Shown here: piece after piece, positions 17,478 through 25,451 of the stretch
Position numbering within the stretch: the stretch's first letter is position 1
How the letters are laid out: the number at the start of each line of letters is the position of its first letter
DNA from: DATCMU01 sp036563245
Lineage (GTDB): Bacteria; Pseudomonadota; Alphaproteobacteria; Rhizobiales; Devosiaceae
Length of the DNA stretch: 64,000 nt
Reading direction: 5' to 3'
NCBI GenBank assembly: GCA_036563245.1
Contig: DATCMU010000047.1
Coordinates: forward strand, 124,001 to 188,000
Notes under the pieces: model-generated
The model's input: only the letters and a program-made list of their open reading frames with translations
Told to the model about the DNA's origin: nothing
The model's database searches: none
Made by a program: the position numbers and the translations under genes

Positions 17478-18829
17478 CAGAGTTTCCCCACCTGAGATTG
17501 CGTCTTGCGATTGCTCAGGCTTGGGCCCTGGGACAGGATGGCGTCATCCGGCAGATCCCAACGCACGTGCATCTCGGCCCAGAAATCCGCGCGCACGCTG
17601 GGGGTTTCCATGCCTCTGGGCATGATGACCGGGGCCTGTACCTCAACGCGCCTGGGAACAGGTGTCCCCGACAGGATGTCGAGCGCAATCTCGACGGCCC
17701 TGGCCCCCATTGCGGCCGGATAATCAACTGCAACAAATGGCAGCTTGTGGTGCAGTGCCAGCTTGTACATGCCGTTGAGGTCACCCCCGGTATGCACCGG
17801 AATCGTGCCGCCTTGACTGAGGAACCGACGGATCGAACCAAGACCCTGCAGTCCGCTGTCGCACCACACGGCATCCGGCGCGCGGCCCGCCTGTTCGAGC
17901 AGGCGGTCAACCGCAGCGTAACCACCCTCAGCTGTCCAGTCGGTGGACGCGACCGCTTCCACCATAACATTGGGTGAAGATGACAGAACAGCCAGCGCGG
18001 CCGCCTGCCGACGGATGGCCGGGCTCGCACCCTCGACGCCGGACAGCATCCAGACCCTTGCGCCCGGTTTCAGGCGTTCAACCAGCCAAATCGCCGACGT
18101 TCGGCCGATCCGGCTGTCGGACGATGTGACAAAGGAGACAAGGCATGAGGGATCGCTGGGCCGTCTGTCCACGGCGAGGATGGGAAGTCCCGCCTTTGCC
18201 AATTCCGACAGGCGGCTGTTCAGGGGTGCGCTGTTCACATTCGGGCAACTAACGATCAGCAAATCGATGCCGGCCTGGATCAGCCTTTCGATCTGCCCGA
18301 TCTGTTGCGCCGGATCATCGTCCGCGGTCATGACGTCGAACATCTCGATCCGGTCGGCATTGCGGCTTACGGCGTACTGCATGCTGGACAGAAGCGCCCT
18401 CCGCCACGGGTTCGACAGGGACGCGTTGGCGAAACCGATCCTTGCCGGGTGATCGATGGCAAACTGTTGTGTCGGAACCGACGTCGCCAGGTCCGGCCTC
18501 CAGTTGTCGCGGAACAGCATTGCGGCCGGTTCACCACCGGGCGTGGAGCGCACCGCCACGACCTGTACGGGCTGTTCACCCAGCGCGATCCGCGGTTCAA
18601 TCGGCGCAAACATCAGACCCGCCGCCCTTGCACCCAGACAAAACAGGCCGTGATCGACCCGTTCCAGCCAACCCGCCGCAACCAGGGCCCGAAGCAACCC
18701 GAACCCGGTGGCCTGCGAGATCCCTGCCTCTTGCAGCAGATCCCGGCTACGTCGCGGCGTGTTCCGGGCATCGAAGGCGCCGAGAAGCTGCGCGATGCGC
18801 GTGATATTGGATCTCTGCGGATCGGACAT
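17477..18829 (-). CDS. IclR-type HTH fused to a sugar-binding-protein domain (regulator)
   Basis: The 450-residue protein has an IclR-like winged helix at residues 1-75 (NITRIAQLLGAFDARNTPRR, then SQATGFGLLRALVAAGWLER) and from residue 131 a full type-1 periplasmic-binding-protein domain starting IGFANASLSNPWRRALLSSM. The latter aligns along its length with the operon's secreted binding protein (22351-23490): both share WCDSGLQG or WSDSGLQG, HTGGD-N-MY-LA, a DYP-AMGA block and PRR-EV plus RG-ETPSV near the end. No signal peptide is present, so it should sense the ligand inside the cell. The design parallels LacI but with a different DNA-binding module. It lies 15 bases after the permease gene. 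Confidence 0.82.
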   Translation of the reverse strand: MSDPQRSNITRIAQLLGAFDARNTPRRSRDLLQEAGISQATGFGLLRALVAAGWLERVDHGLFCLGARAAGLMFAPIEPRIALGEQPVQVVAVRSTPGGEPAAMLFRDNWRPDLATSVPTQQFAIDHPARIGFANASLSNPWRRALLSSMQYAVSRNADRIEMFDVMTADDDPAQQIGQIERLIQAGIDLLIVSCPNVNSAPLNSRLSELAKAGLPILAVDRRPSDPSCLVSFVTSSDSRIGRTSAIWLVERLKPGARVWMLSGVEGASPAIRRQAAALAVLSSSPNVMVEAVASTDWTAEGGYAAVDRLLEQAGRAPDAVWCDSGLQGLGSIRRFLSQGGTIPVHTGGDLNGMYKLALHHKLPFVAVDYPAAMGARAVEIALDILSGTPVPRRVEVQAPVIMPRGMETPSVRADFWAEMHVRWDLPDDAILSQGPSLSNRKTQSQVGKL

Positions 18830-18844
18830 GCGCCAAAGCCTCCA

Positions 18845-19822
18845 TCAGCGGCGAGCCCGCGAATTGTAGACCGCCGCCGCAAGAATGATCAGGCTTCCCT
18901 TGATCAGCAACTGGAGTTCGACCGAAAGACCCAAAATGATGACGATGTTGAACAGCGACACCAGGATCAGAGCCGCCAGAAGCGCGCCCGGAACTGATCC
19001 CCTGCCCCCGGACAAGGCCGCGCCGCCGATCACCGCTGCGGCGATACTGTCCAGTTCGTAACCGCGTCCGGTCCAGTTGTCGACGATGCCGACATAACCC
19101 ACCAGAACGAGGCCGCCGAGCGCGGCCATCAGGCCCGAAATCGCAAAAGCGGCCAGCACCATGATCTTGACGGGCGCGCCGGTCATGCGCGCCGCATCCG
19201 GATTGACACCGTAGAGCTTGAGGCGCCGGCCAAAGACGGTTCGTTCCAGCATCCAATGCGCCGCGAAGGCCACCATCACCAGCAGCACAAGGGCAACGGG
19301 AAAGCCCAGCACGCTGCCCGTGGACAGAAACCGCAATCCCTCTGGCAAGCTTCCCGAAGGGGCACCGCCGGTATAGGCGAACCGGACCCCCTGCAGCACA
19401 ATCATCGTGGCCAGCGTTGCCAGGAACGGCGTGACGCTCCGATAGGCCACCAGATAGCCGTTCACCGCCCCCATCGCGATACCCAGGACCAGGCCCAGGG
19501 CAAGGATCATCGCGATATTTTCGCCCATGCCGACAGCAAGCACTGCGACGGTTGCCATGATCGAGGCCACCGACAGATCGAGCCCACGAACGATGATGAC
19601 GATCATCTGGCCGATCACCACGAACCCCAGGGGAGCGGCCAGAGTCAGGATGTCGCGGATGTTGGCGGGACTGAGAAATCGCGGACTGAGGATGGCCGTA
19701 ACCGCCCAGATCACGACCAGGAATACGGCGAGCATGGCCAGTTCGCGGCGATTTCGGGCGCGCACCGTGCCCGCGTTCCTGCGCGGCGCGTCGCCGGCCC
19801 TGGTTTCGGTCGCTGCAGTCAT
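18845..19822 (-). CDS. sugar ABC transporter permease (RbsC type) 2
   Basis: This is a 325-residue inner-membrane permease of the ribose/xylose/AI-2 ABC family. It has about eight to ten hydrophobic helices and the family blocks IVIIVRGLDLSVASIMA, YGVNPDAARMTGAPVK and SIAAAVIGGAALSGGRGSVP. The ATG at 19822 (MTAATETRAGDAPRRN) was chosen because it overlaps the stop of the preceding permease as TGATG; the longer open frame upstream is antisense-like sequence inside that gene. Two different RbsC-type subunits suggest a heterodimeric channel. Confidence 0.9.
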   Translation of the reverse strand: MTAATETRAGDAPRRNAGTVRARNRRELAMLAVFLVVIWAVTAILSPRFLSPANIRDILTLAAPLGFVVIGQMIVIIVRGLDLSVASIMATVAVLAVGMGENIAMILALGLVLGIAMGAVNGYLVAYRSVTPFLATLATMIVLQGVRFAYTGGAPSGSLPEGLRFLSTGSVLGFPVALVLLVMVAFAAHWMLERTVFGRRLKLYGVNPDAARMTGAPVKIMVLAAFAISGLMAALGGLVLVGYVGIVDNWTGRGYELDSIAAAVIGGAALSGGRGSVPGALLAALILVSLFNIVIILGLSVELQLLIKGSLIILAAAVYNSRARR

Positions 19823-20763
19823 CAACGGGCCCTCCGCGCGAAGAACGAGACGGCGGCGATGATGATCAGTCCTTCGACGATCCATTGGTAGGCGCTGGGC
19901 ACGTTCACGAAGTTCAATACGTTGCCAAGGAGTGCCAGTAAAACGACCGCCAGGAACGTCCCAAGGACGCCGCCCCGCCCGCCGGCCAGCAGCGTACCAC
20001 CAACGATTACCGGCGTGATGGATCGCAGGTCGAACCCCACACCAGCGCGAGGGTCCCCGACGCCGAAACGGCCTGTCATGTATACCGCCGCCACAGCGGC
20101 CAGAAGGCCACTCAGCACATAGACGGCGATCTTGGTCTGCCGAACAGGCACGCCGGATATCTCCGCCGCCGCTTCGTTGTCCCCGACCGCGTAGATACGG
20201 GTTCCGAACCGAGTTTTCCAAAGCATGGCGCCGACCAGCAGGTAAAGGGAAAGAACAAAGATCATGCCGTAGGGCATTGGCCCAAGCCGTTCGTAGAGGA
20301 AGTCTTCAAAGAAGACTGGCACCGACCCGGTGGGCTGGCGCGTCAGCAGCAGCGCCGTTCCCGACAGAATGGTCGATGTGCCAAGCGTCACGATGAAAGG
20401 GTGAATGCCAAGATAGACGGTGATCGCTCCGTTCACCAAACCGATGCTGGCGCCCAGGGCCAGCACCGCCGCGACGCCCATCACAAGCGTCTGGGGATCG
20501 TCGCCGGCGATCATGGCGAAGACGACGCACAACGTGCTCAGGGCACCGGCGAAACTCAGATCAATTCCGCCAGACAGGATCACGATGGTCTGTGCAAGTG
20601 CAACCAGGGCGAGCGCGACCATCTGGTCTTGCACCCCGGCAAGATTCAGGGGCGTTGCAAACCGGTCGGACGTGTAGACGCCAACGGCGAACACCAGCAT
20701 GATCAGCGCCAGTACGACAAGGTGCACGGGTCCGGCGCGCGTTGCGCGGATGATGTCAACCAT
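19822..20763 (-). CDS. sugar ABC transporter permease (RbsC type) 1
   Basis: This is a 313-residue membrane permease with the BPD_transp_2 fold. Recognisable blocks are IVILSGGIDLSFAGALSTL, YAVGDNEAAAEISGVPVRQT and RSITPVIVGGTLLAGGRGGV, all typical of ribose-type ABC importers. Its start overlaps the ATPase gene by 8 bases and its stop overlaps the second permease by 1 base. Confidence 0.92.
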   Translation of the reverse strand: MVDIIRATRAGPVHLVVLALIMLVFAVGVYTSDRFATPLNLAGVQDQMVALALVALAQTIVILSGGIDLSFAGALSTLCVVFAMIAGDDPQTLVMGVAAVLALGASIGLVNGAITVYLGIHPFIVTLGTSTILSGTALLLTRQPTGSVPVFFEDFLYERLGPMPYGMIFVLSLYLLVGAMLWKTRFGTRIYAVGDNEAAAEISGVPVRQTKIAVYVLSGLLAAVAAVYMTGRFGVGDPRAGVGFDLRSITPVIVGGTLLAGGRGGVLGTFLAVVLLALLGNVLNFVNVPSAYQWIVEGLIIIAAVSFFARRAR

Positions 20764-22279
20764 GATGAAGGCCTCCGGTCGTGCGGGCTGTTTCGGCGGC
20801 GGCGACGGCGATGATCGCCTCTTCGGTAATCTCGGCGCCGGTCAACTCCCTGGCCAATTCGCCGTGGCGCATGACATAGACCCGGTCGCACAGGCCCACC
20901 ACTTCGATCAGTTCCGAAGAAATGACCAGAATGGCGACCCCGTCATGTGCCAATTGGCGAAGGATCCTGTAGATTTCGGCCTTGGCGCCCACGTCGACAC
21001 CACGCGTCGGTTCGTCCAGGATGACCAGTTTGGGACGGTTCTCCAACAGGCGGGCAATCAACACCTTCTGCTGGTTGCCGCCAGAAAGCGCGCTGATCGG
21101 CAGGCCGACATGGTCGACCACCACGCCAAAGCGGTCCTTCATGGCCAGCGCCCGGCGTTCCTCGAACCCTGGCGGGATATTGGCATGATGCGCGCCCAGA
21201 CCGGGCGTCGTGGCCGTGAAGTTGCGCGCGACAGAACTCTCGAGGAACAGGCCGTCATCCTTCCGGCTTTCGGTCAGCATCATGAGGCCCGCCTCGATCG
21301 AGCCTGCGGGCGACCGCCTCACCAGCGGTTCGCCCATCAGCAGCACTGTTCCCGGACCCGGATCGGCACCGTATATCGCGCGCGCCAGTTCCGTGCGCCC
21401 AGATCCGACCAGCCCGGCGAGCCCCAGGATTTCGCCGGCGTCAACATGGAAGGTTGCGGGCGGCACACCAGGCGCCACGACAAGGTCGCGCACTTCAAGC
21501 ACATGCTCGCCATTGGCGGAGTTGGTGCCTTTGGGTGGGAACATGTCGCCCAGCTCCCGTCCCACCATGGCCGAGACAACGCTGTCATGGGTAAAGCTGG
21601 AAACGGGCCCGTTCGCGGTCACCACACCGTCCTTGATGACGGTGATGTCGGTGCAGACCTGGAATATTTCGTCCAGACGATGCGAGACATAGATCAATCC
21701 CATCCCGCGCGCCTTGAGCTCCCCGATCAGTCGGAACAGATGCGTGGTCTCGTTCTGGCTGAGGACGGCCGTGGGTTCGTCAAGGATCAGTACACGCGCA
21801 TCCGAGCGAAGGGCCTTCGCGATCTCCACCATCTGCTTTTCGGCAACCGAAAGGCTGTCCACCAGCTTTTTCGGGGGGAGCGCGATATCGAGACTATCCA
21901 ATAATGCCTTCGCCCTTGCGTTCAGGGCCTTGCGGTCGATCAGCCCGAGCCTGGTCAAGGGTTCCGCGCCAAGCAGGATGTTCTCCGCTATCGACAGGGC
22001 GCCAATGGTTGAGAATTCCTGATGGACGACGGCAATGCCGGCATCGAGACTTTCGCGCGGCCCGCTCCAGTCCCGTTTTTCGCCCAGGTACTCGACATGA
22101 CCGGAACTGGGCGCAAGCAGTCCCGAGAGCACCTTGATCAGGGTTGATTTCCCGGCGCCATTTTCGCCGCAGAGGGCAACGCACGCCCCTTCATGAACCT
22201 CGAACTCCAGGCCTCTCAGAACGGCATTCGGACCGAAGTTCTTTGACAGATCGCGCGCAGCCAGAAGTGCTTGCGTCAT
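20756..22279 (-). CDS. sugar ABC transporter ATPase, double-domain (RbsA/MglA type)
   Basis: This 507-residue protein has two ABC domains in one chain. The first has Walker A GENGAGKS, LSVAEKQMVEIAKAL as signature region and Walker B VLILDEPTAVLS; the second has a degenerate P-loop around LAGLVGSGRTELARA, the signature LSGGNQQKVLIARLL and Walker B LVILDEPTRGVDVG. This is the usual RbsA/MglA arrangement. The ATG at 22279 (MTQALLAARDLSKNFG) follows a GGGAGGAGCAGGA ribosome-binding stretch and was preferred over one 39 bases upstream. Confidence 0.93.
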   Translation of the reverse strand: MTQALLAARDLSKNFGPNAVLRGLEFEVHEGACVALCGENGAGKSTLIKVLSGLLAPSSGHVEYLGEKRDWSGPRESLDAGIAVVHQEFSTIGALSIAENILLGAEPLTRLGLIDRKALNARAKALLDSLDIALPPKKLVDSLSVAEKQMVEIAKALRSDARVLILDEPTAVLSQNETTHLFRLIGELKARGMGLIYVSHRLDEIFQVCTDITVIKDGVVTANGPVSSFTHDSVVSAMVGRELGDMFPPKGTNSANGEHVLEVRDLVVAPGVPPATFHVDAGEILGLAGLVGSGRTELARAIYGADPGPGTVLLMGEPLVRRSPAGSIEAGLMMLTESRKDDGLFLESSVARNFTATTPGLGAHHANIPPGFEERRALAMKDRFGVVVDHVGLPISALSGGNQQKVLIARLLENRPKLVILDEPTRGVDVGAKAEIYRILRQLAHDGVAILVISSELIEVVGLCDRVYVMRHGELARELTGAEITEEAIIAVAAAETARTTGGLHHG

Positions 22280-22301
22280 TCCTGCTCCTCCCGACAGCAG
22301 A

Positions 22302-22335
22302 AAAGGGGTGGGCGGCACGGTATCCCCGGCCGCCC
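22302..22335 (-). terminator. attenuator-like hairpin after the sugar-binding-protein gene
   Basis: On the minus strand the stem GGGCGGC...GCCGCCC (7 perfect pairs, with an inner CGG/CCG extension) is followed by ACCCCTTTT. It lies between the binding-protein gene and the ATPase gene, so it probably lets only part of the transcripts continue and keeps the binding protein in excess. Confidence 0.6.
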
Positions 22336-22350
22336 TTCCTTTGATGCCTG

Positions 22351-23490
22351 TTATTTCGGGTAGACTGCCTTGAACGTGGCCGGGTCATAGTCCGGGCCGA
22401 CGCCCGAAGACATGATCACCGATCCCGGCTTGTCCATCAGAGCGTATTGATCGGCATAGACGTCGGCCTTGACCGAGGGCGTCTCGTCGCCGCGACTGAC
22501 CACGACCTGCTGGTTCACCTCGATCCGGCGCGGGATGCCCTTGCCGGCCAGGACGTCGAACAGCGTCTCGAAGGCCTTGGCGCCCATTGCGGGGGGATAG
22601 TCGATGCCGACCATCGGCACCTTGTGCTGAACCGCCAGCTGGTACATCGCGTTGAAATCGCCGCCGGTGTGCGGCGGGATCTTGCCATCGGCATAGCCAG
22701 CGCCGATGAAGGCTTCGATCGACCCGGAACCCTGCAGACCCGAGTCCGACCAGACCCCGTTGATCTTGTCGCCGAAGCGCTGGATCTCGGCCTGCATGAC
22801 AGTCTTGCCGTTGGCGGGTGACCAACTGGTGTATTGGGTATCGAGTACCTTGATCCCGGGATACTGGTTGAACACTTCCATGGCGGCGGCAATCCGCGCC
22901 TCGGCCGGCGATGCACCGGCCAAGCCGCCCAGCATCACCACGTTACCCTCGAAGTTCAGCTTCTCCGCCAACCATTGCGCGGAGATCCTGCCAAGGGCCT
23001 GATCCGAGGCGGTGACGAAGGTGATGTAGCTCTTGGGATCGGGCACATTGCGATCGACCAGAACGACCGGAATGCCCTGGCGCGTGGCCCGCTGGATCAC
23101 GGGCTGAAGCGCCTCCGCAGTTGCAGGGCTGACCAGCAGGATGTCGACGCCCTGCGCAATCAGGTTCTGGATGTCGGCTGCCTGTTTCGATGGGTCGTCG
23201 CCCGCATCGGTGATGATGAAATGCTTGAGCTGGTCGGCATGTCGCTCGGCGGCGGCCTCGATGCCATGCAGCATGGCCACACGCCACGGGTTCGAGATCG
23301 AGGCATTGGAAAAGCCGATGGTATAGGGGCCCTGCTTGGCATACGCAGATGCGTCGAAGATCTCGACGCTTCCAGGGTTCCACAAGAACGTCCGGGGCAC
23401 GCCCTGATAGCCGTCGGTCGACTGGGCCTGCGCCCCTGCAGAAAGCAGGCCAATGGTCGCGGCCAAGACCGCGCCTAAAAGAATACGCAT
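22351..23490 (-). CDS. sugar ABC transporter substrate-binding protein (RbsB type)
   Basis: This is a 379-residue secreted binding protein. A signal peptide (MRILLGAVLAATIGLLSAGA, cleavage near AQA-Q at residue 22) precedes a type-1 periplasmic-binding fold starting YTIGFSNASISNPWRVAMLH. It has about 35 residues between the signal peptide and the fold and is longer than RbsB (about 300 aa). A GGGAGG ribosome site sits 6 bases before the ATG. The regulator fusion at 17477-18829 carries a closely similar domain. The ligand is unknown; the enzymes suggest a compound that yields a 2-keto-3-deoxy acid. Confidence 0.93.
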   Translation of the reverse strand: MRILLGAVLAATIGLLSAGAQAQSTDGYQGVPRTFLWNPGSVEIFDASAYAKQGPYTIGFSNASISNPWRVAMLHGIEAAAERHADQLKHFIITDAGDDPSKQAADIQNLIAQGVDILLVSPATAEALQPVIQRATRQGIPVVLVDRNVPDPKSYITFVTASDQALGRISAQWLAEKLNFEGNVVMLGGLAGASPAEARIAAAMEVFNQYPGIKVLDTQYTSWSPANGKTVMQAEIQRFGDKINGVWSDSGLQGSGSIEAFIGAGYADGKIPPHTGGDFNAMYQLAVQHKVPMVGIDYPPAMGAKAFETLFDVLAGKGIPRRIEVNQQVVVSRGDETPSVKADVYADQYALMDKPGSVIMSSGVGPDYDPATFKAVYPK

Positions 23491-23552
23491 TCATTCCTCC
23501 CGTTTGGTATGGTGAGCTGATTTTTCGTTCTTCGATCGGCACGGGCGCGGTA

Positions 23553-24836
23553 TTACCCGGCCATGCGGATCAACCCCGAGGCCAGGATGCCGCGACGCGG
23601 ATCCTTGAACATCTTGCCGTCCTTCATGATCATCAGCAGGTTGTCCTGCTTCTGAAGCAGGCTGACGTCACTGGTGACATCGCCCCTGACCAGCAGAAGG
23701 TCCGCAAGGAAGCCCTCCCTGACCTGCCCCAGATCATGGCTGCGCCCCATCAGCGATTGCCCAACTGTCGTCGCGCAGCGCAGCGCTTCGGTTGGCGAGT
23801 AACCGAAGTAGCGGACGAAATGCTCGATATCGCGGGCGTTCTGGCCCATCGGCGTGATCGCGAAGCCATAGTCGCCACCCACGACGACCCGAATGCCGCG
23901 CTTGCGGATCTCGTGATATGAGGCGCAGGTTGCCTCGAACTTGCGATAGAGGCCCATCTTTTCGACGACGTCGGCGGTCAGGCCGGCGATCTCGCCTTCC
24001 CTTGTGCAGTTGTGCACCAGGCCGAACGCAGGTCCCACCCAGATGCGCTCTTTTGCTTCTTCGAGCATGTCGAGCGCTTCTTCATCAGCAAAGTCACAGT
24101 GATAGATACAATCGACCCCATGGCGAACTGCCATCTTGACCGACTGGCTCGACCGCGCGTGAGCCGCGATCTTCTTGCCGTAGCGCCGTGCGACCGAAAC
24201 CAGCGCGGCCAGCTCGTCGTCCTCCAGCGGCGTAATCTCGGCGCCCGCGTGGCTGACGAACTCGTCTCCCGAGATGTTGACCTTCATCACGTCGATGCCG
24301 TCACGGCAGCACTCGCGGGCCACCTTGCGGAACTCGACCGGCCCGTCGGCTATCAGGCCGAAGCTCTCCTGATACATGTGCCGCATCCGTTCATCGCCGA
24401 GGCCGGCGGTCGTGGTGATCTCGGGGCTTCCGGCCAGCATGCGCGGCCCGTCGATCAGGCCGTCATTGATCGCATCGCGGGCGGTCACACCGATCATCGG
24501 CTTGGCAGAGGCCGCCTCGAAGATCGAGGTGAAGCCGTGGCTGAGCAGCAGTCGCAGGTTCTGCGCTGTCAGCAGCATGTGCTTCTCTGGGGGAATTTGC
24601 CCCAGTTCCCAGTTCACGTTGACACCGGTGAAGCTGGGATGGCAGTGGCCCTCGACCATGCCAGGCATCAGCGTGTTGCCCTGCGCATCGATCGTGTCGG
24701 GGGGAACCTCTCCCTCAGGTTCCCCGCTGCGGATGACCCTGGAAATCGTCGTGCCTTCAATCACGACAGTCGCCGGAAAGCTGGCATCGGATATGCCATC
24801 CCAGACCATCGCATTGCGGATGGTGAGTGCAGTCAT
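23553..24836 (-). CDS. amidohydrolase-family protein (imidazolonepropionase-like)
   Basis: This 427-residue metal-dependent hydrolase is the first gene of the operon. The amidohydrolase features are GNTLMPGMVEGHCHPSF with the HxH metal pair (HCH), the histidine in KKIAAHARSS, the next in GVDCIYHCDFAD and the aspartate-bearing VVVGGDYGFAITPMG. Relatives hydrolyse cyclic amides, N-acyl amino acids or peptides; lactonase activity is also known in the superfamily. The ATG at 24836 was chosen over one 36 bases upstream. Being first in a catabolic operon it may open the ring or release the acid part of the imported substrate. Confidence 0.85.
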   Translation of the reverse strand: MTALTIRNAMVWDGISDASFPATVVIEGTTISRVIRSGEPEGEVPPDTIDAQGNTLMPGMVEGHCHPSFTGVNVNWELGQIPPEKHMLLTAQNLRLLLSHGFTSIFEAASAKPMIGVTARDAINDGLIDGPRMLAGSPEITTTAGLGDERMRHMYQESFGLIADGPVEFRKVARECCRDGIDVMKVNISGDEFVSHAGAEITPLEDDELAALVSVARRYGKKIAAHARSSQSVKMAVRHGVDCIYHCDFADEEALDMLEEAKERIWVGPAFGLVHNCTREGEIAGLTADVVEKMGLYRKFEATCASYHEIRKRGIRVVVGGDYGFAITPMGQNARDIEHFVRYFGYSPTEALRCATTVGQSLMGRSHDLGQVREGFLADLLLVRGDVTSDVSLLQKQDNLLMIMKDGKMFKDPRRGILASGLIRMAG

Positions 24837-24937
24837 GAATCTCCCCCGTTCGGCGCGAACCTTGGTCCGCATTCCTCGGAGGACAGTTTCACGAAGCTTT
24901 CAGGGCGCGAAGCCGCCTCAACGGGACGGCTTCCCAT

Positions 24938-24957
24938 ATTTCATAATATTACAAAAT
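24938..24957. promoter_or_regulatory. AT-rich imperfect palindrome, candidate IclR-type operator
   Basis: ATTTCATAATATTACAAAAT is a 20-base imperfect palindrome (outer ATTT/AAAT, inner TAATATTA) about 100 bases upstream of the amidohydrolase ATG. It stands out as an AT island in GC-rich DNA and is placed where the operon promoter should be. Binding by one of the two IclR-type proteins is inferred. Confidence 0.45.
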
Positions 24958-25154
24958 CTCGGAACTCGATGGTCCAGGGGCGAGGCTTTCGCGCCAGGGC
25001 AGTGTTGGGTCGCCGTCGGCAGAAGTCCTGCGGCTGGGCAAACAGCCGGAATTGCTGCCGTGCCGGTAGAGCGCACAGTGTCGGGTGTGGACGGAGTCTC
25101 TCGCAAGGGCGCCCAATCGAGAAAGGCTGGAAACTCTAGCGTTATTTCGTATCG

Positions 25155-25412
25155 ATGGACTTGAGCGAGATTCGCACCACCAACACTGACAGCGGCGACG
25201 ATCATGCACCGGCCCGCCTGCCTGAGGGCCTGGCCGAGGACGTCGGACTCGCCGAACGCCATGTCAGCCGCCAGCTGCGCCTCGCCTATCTGGCGCCGGA
25301 GGTGCTCAAACGCCTGACCTGCGGCCGCGAGGCATCGGCGGTCAGTCTTTACGATCTCTATTTTCTGGCAGGAGAGACATGGCAGGAGCAGGCTGAGCGG
25401 GCGTTTCTGTGA
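25155..25412 (+). pseudogene. relic of a serine-recombinase C-terminus
   Basis: The 85-residue open frame contains LAERHVSRQLRLAYLAPEVL and ends GETWQEQAERAFL. This matches the C-terminal helix-turn-helix tail of large serine recombinases found in alphaproteobacterial mobile elements, where a motif like ERHVSRLLRLAFLAPEIVE is followed by a segment ending W.EQ. The catalytic N-terminal and zinc-ribbon domains are absent upstream, so it is a decayed fragment. It marks the left side of the island as once mobile. The exact ends of the fragment are uncertain. Confidence 0.6.
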
Positions 25413-25451
25413 CCCGAATAGCTGGCAGTCGCGCCCGCATTCCCAGACCCA

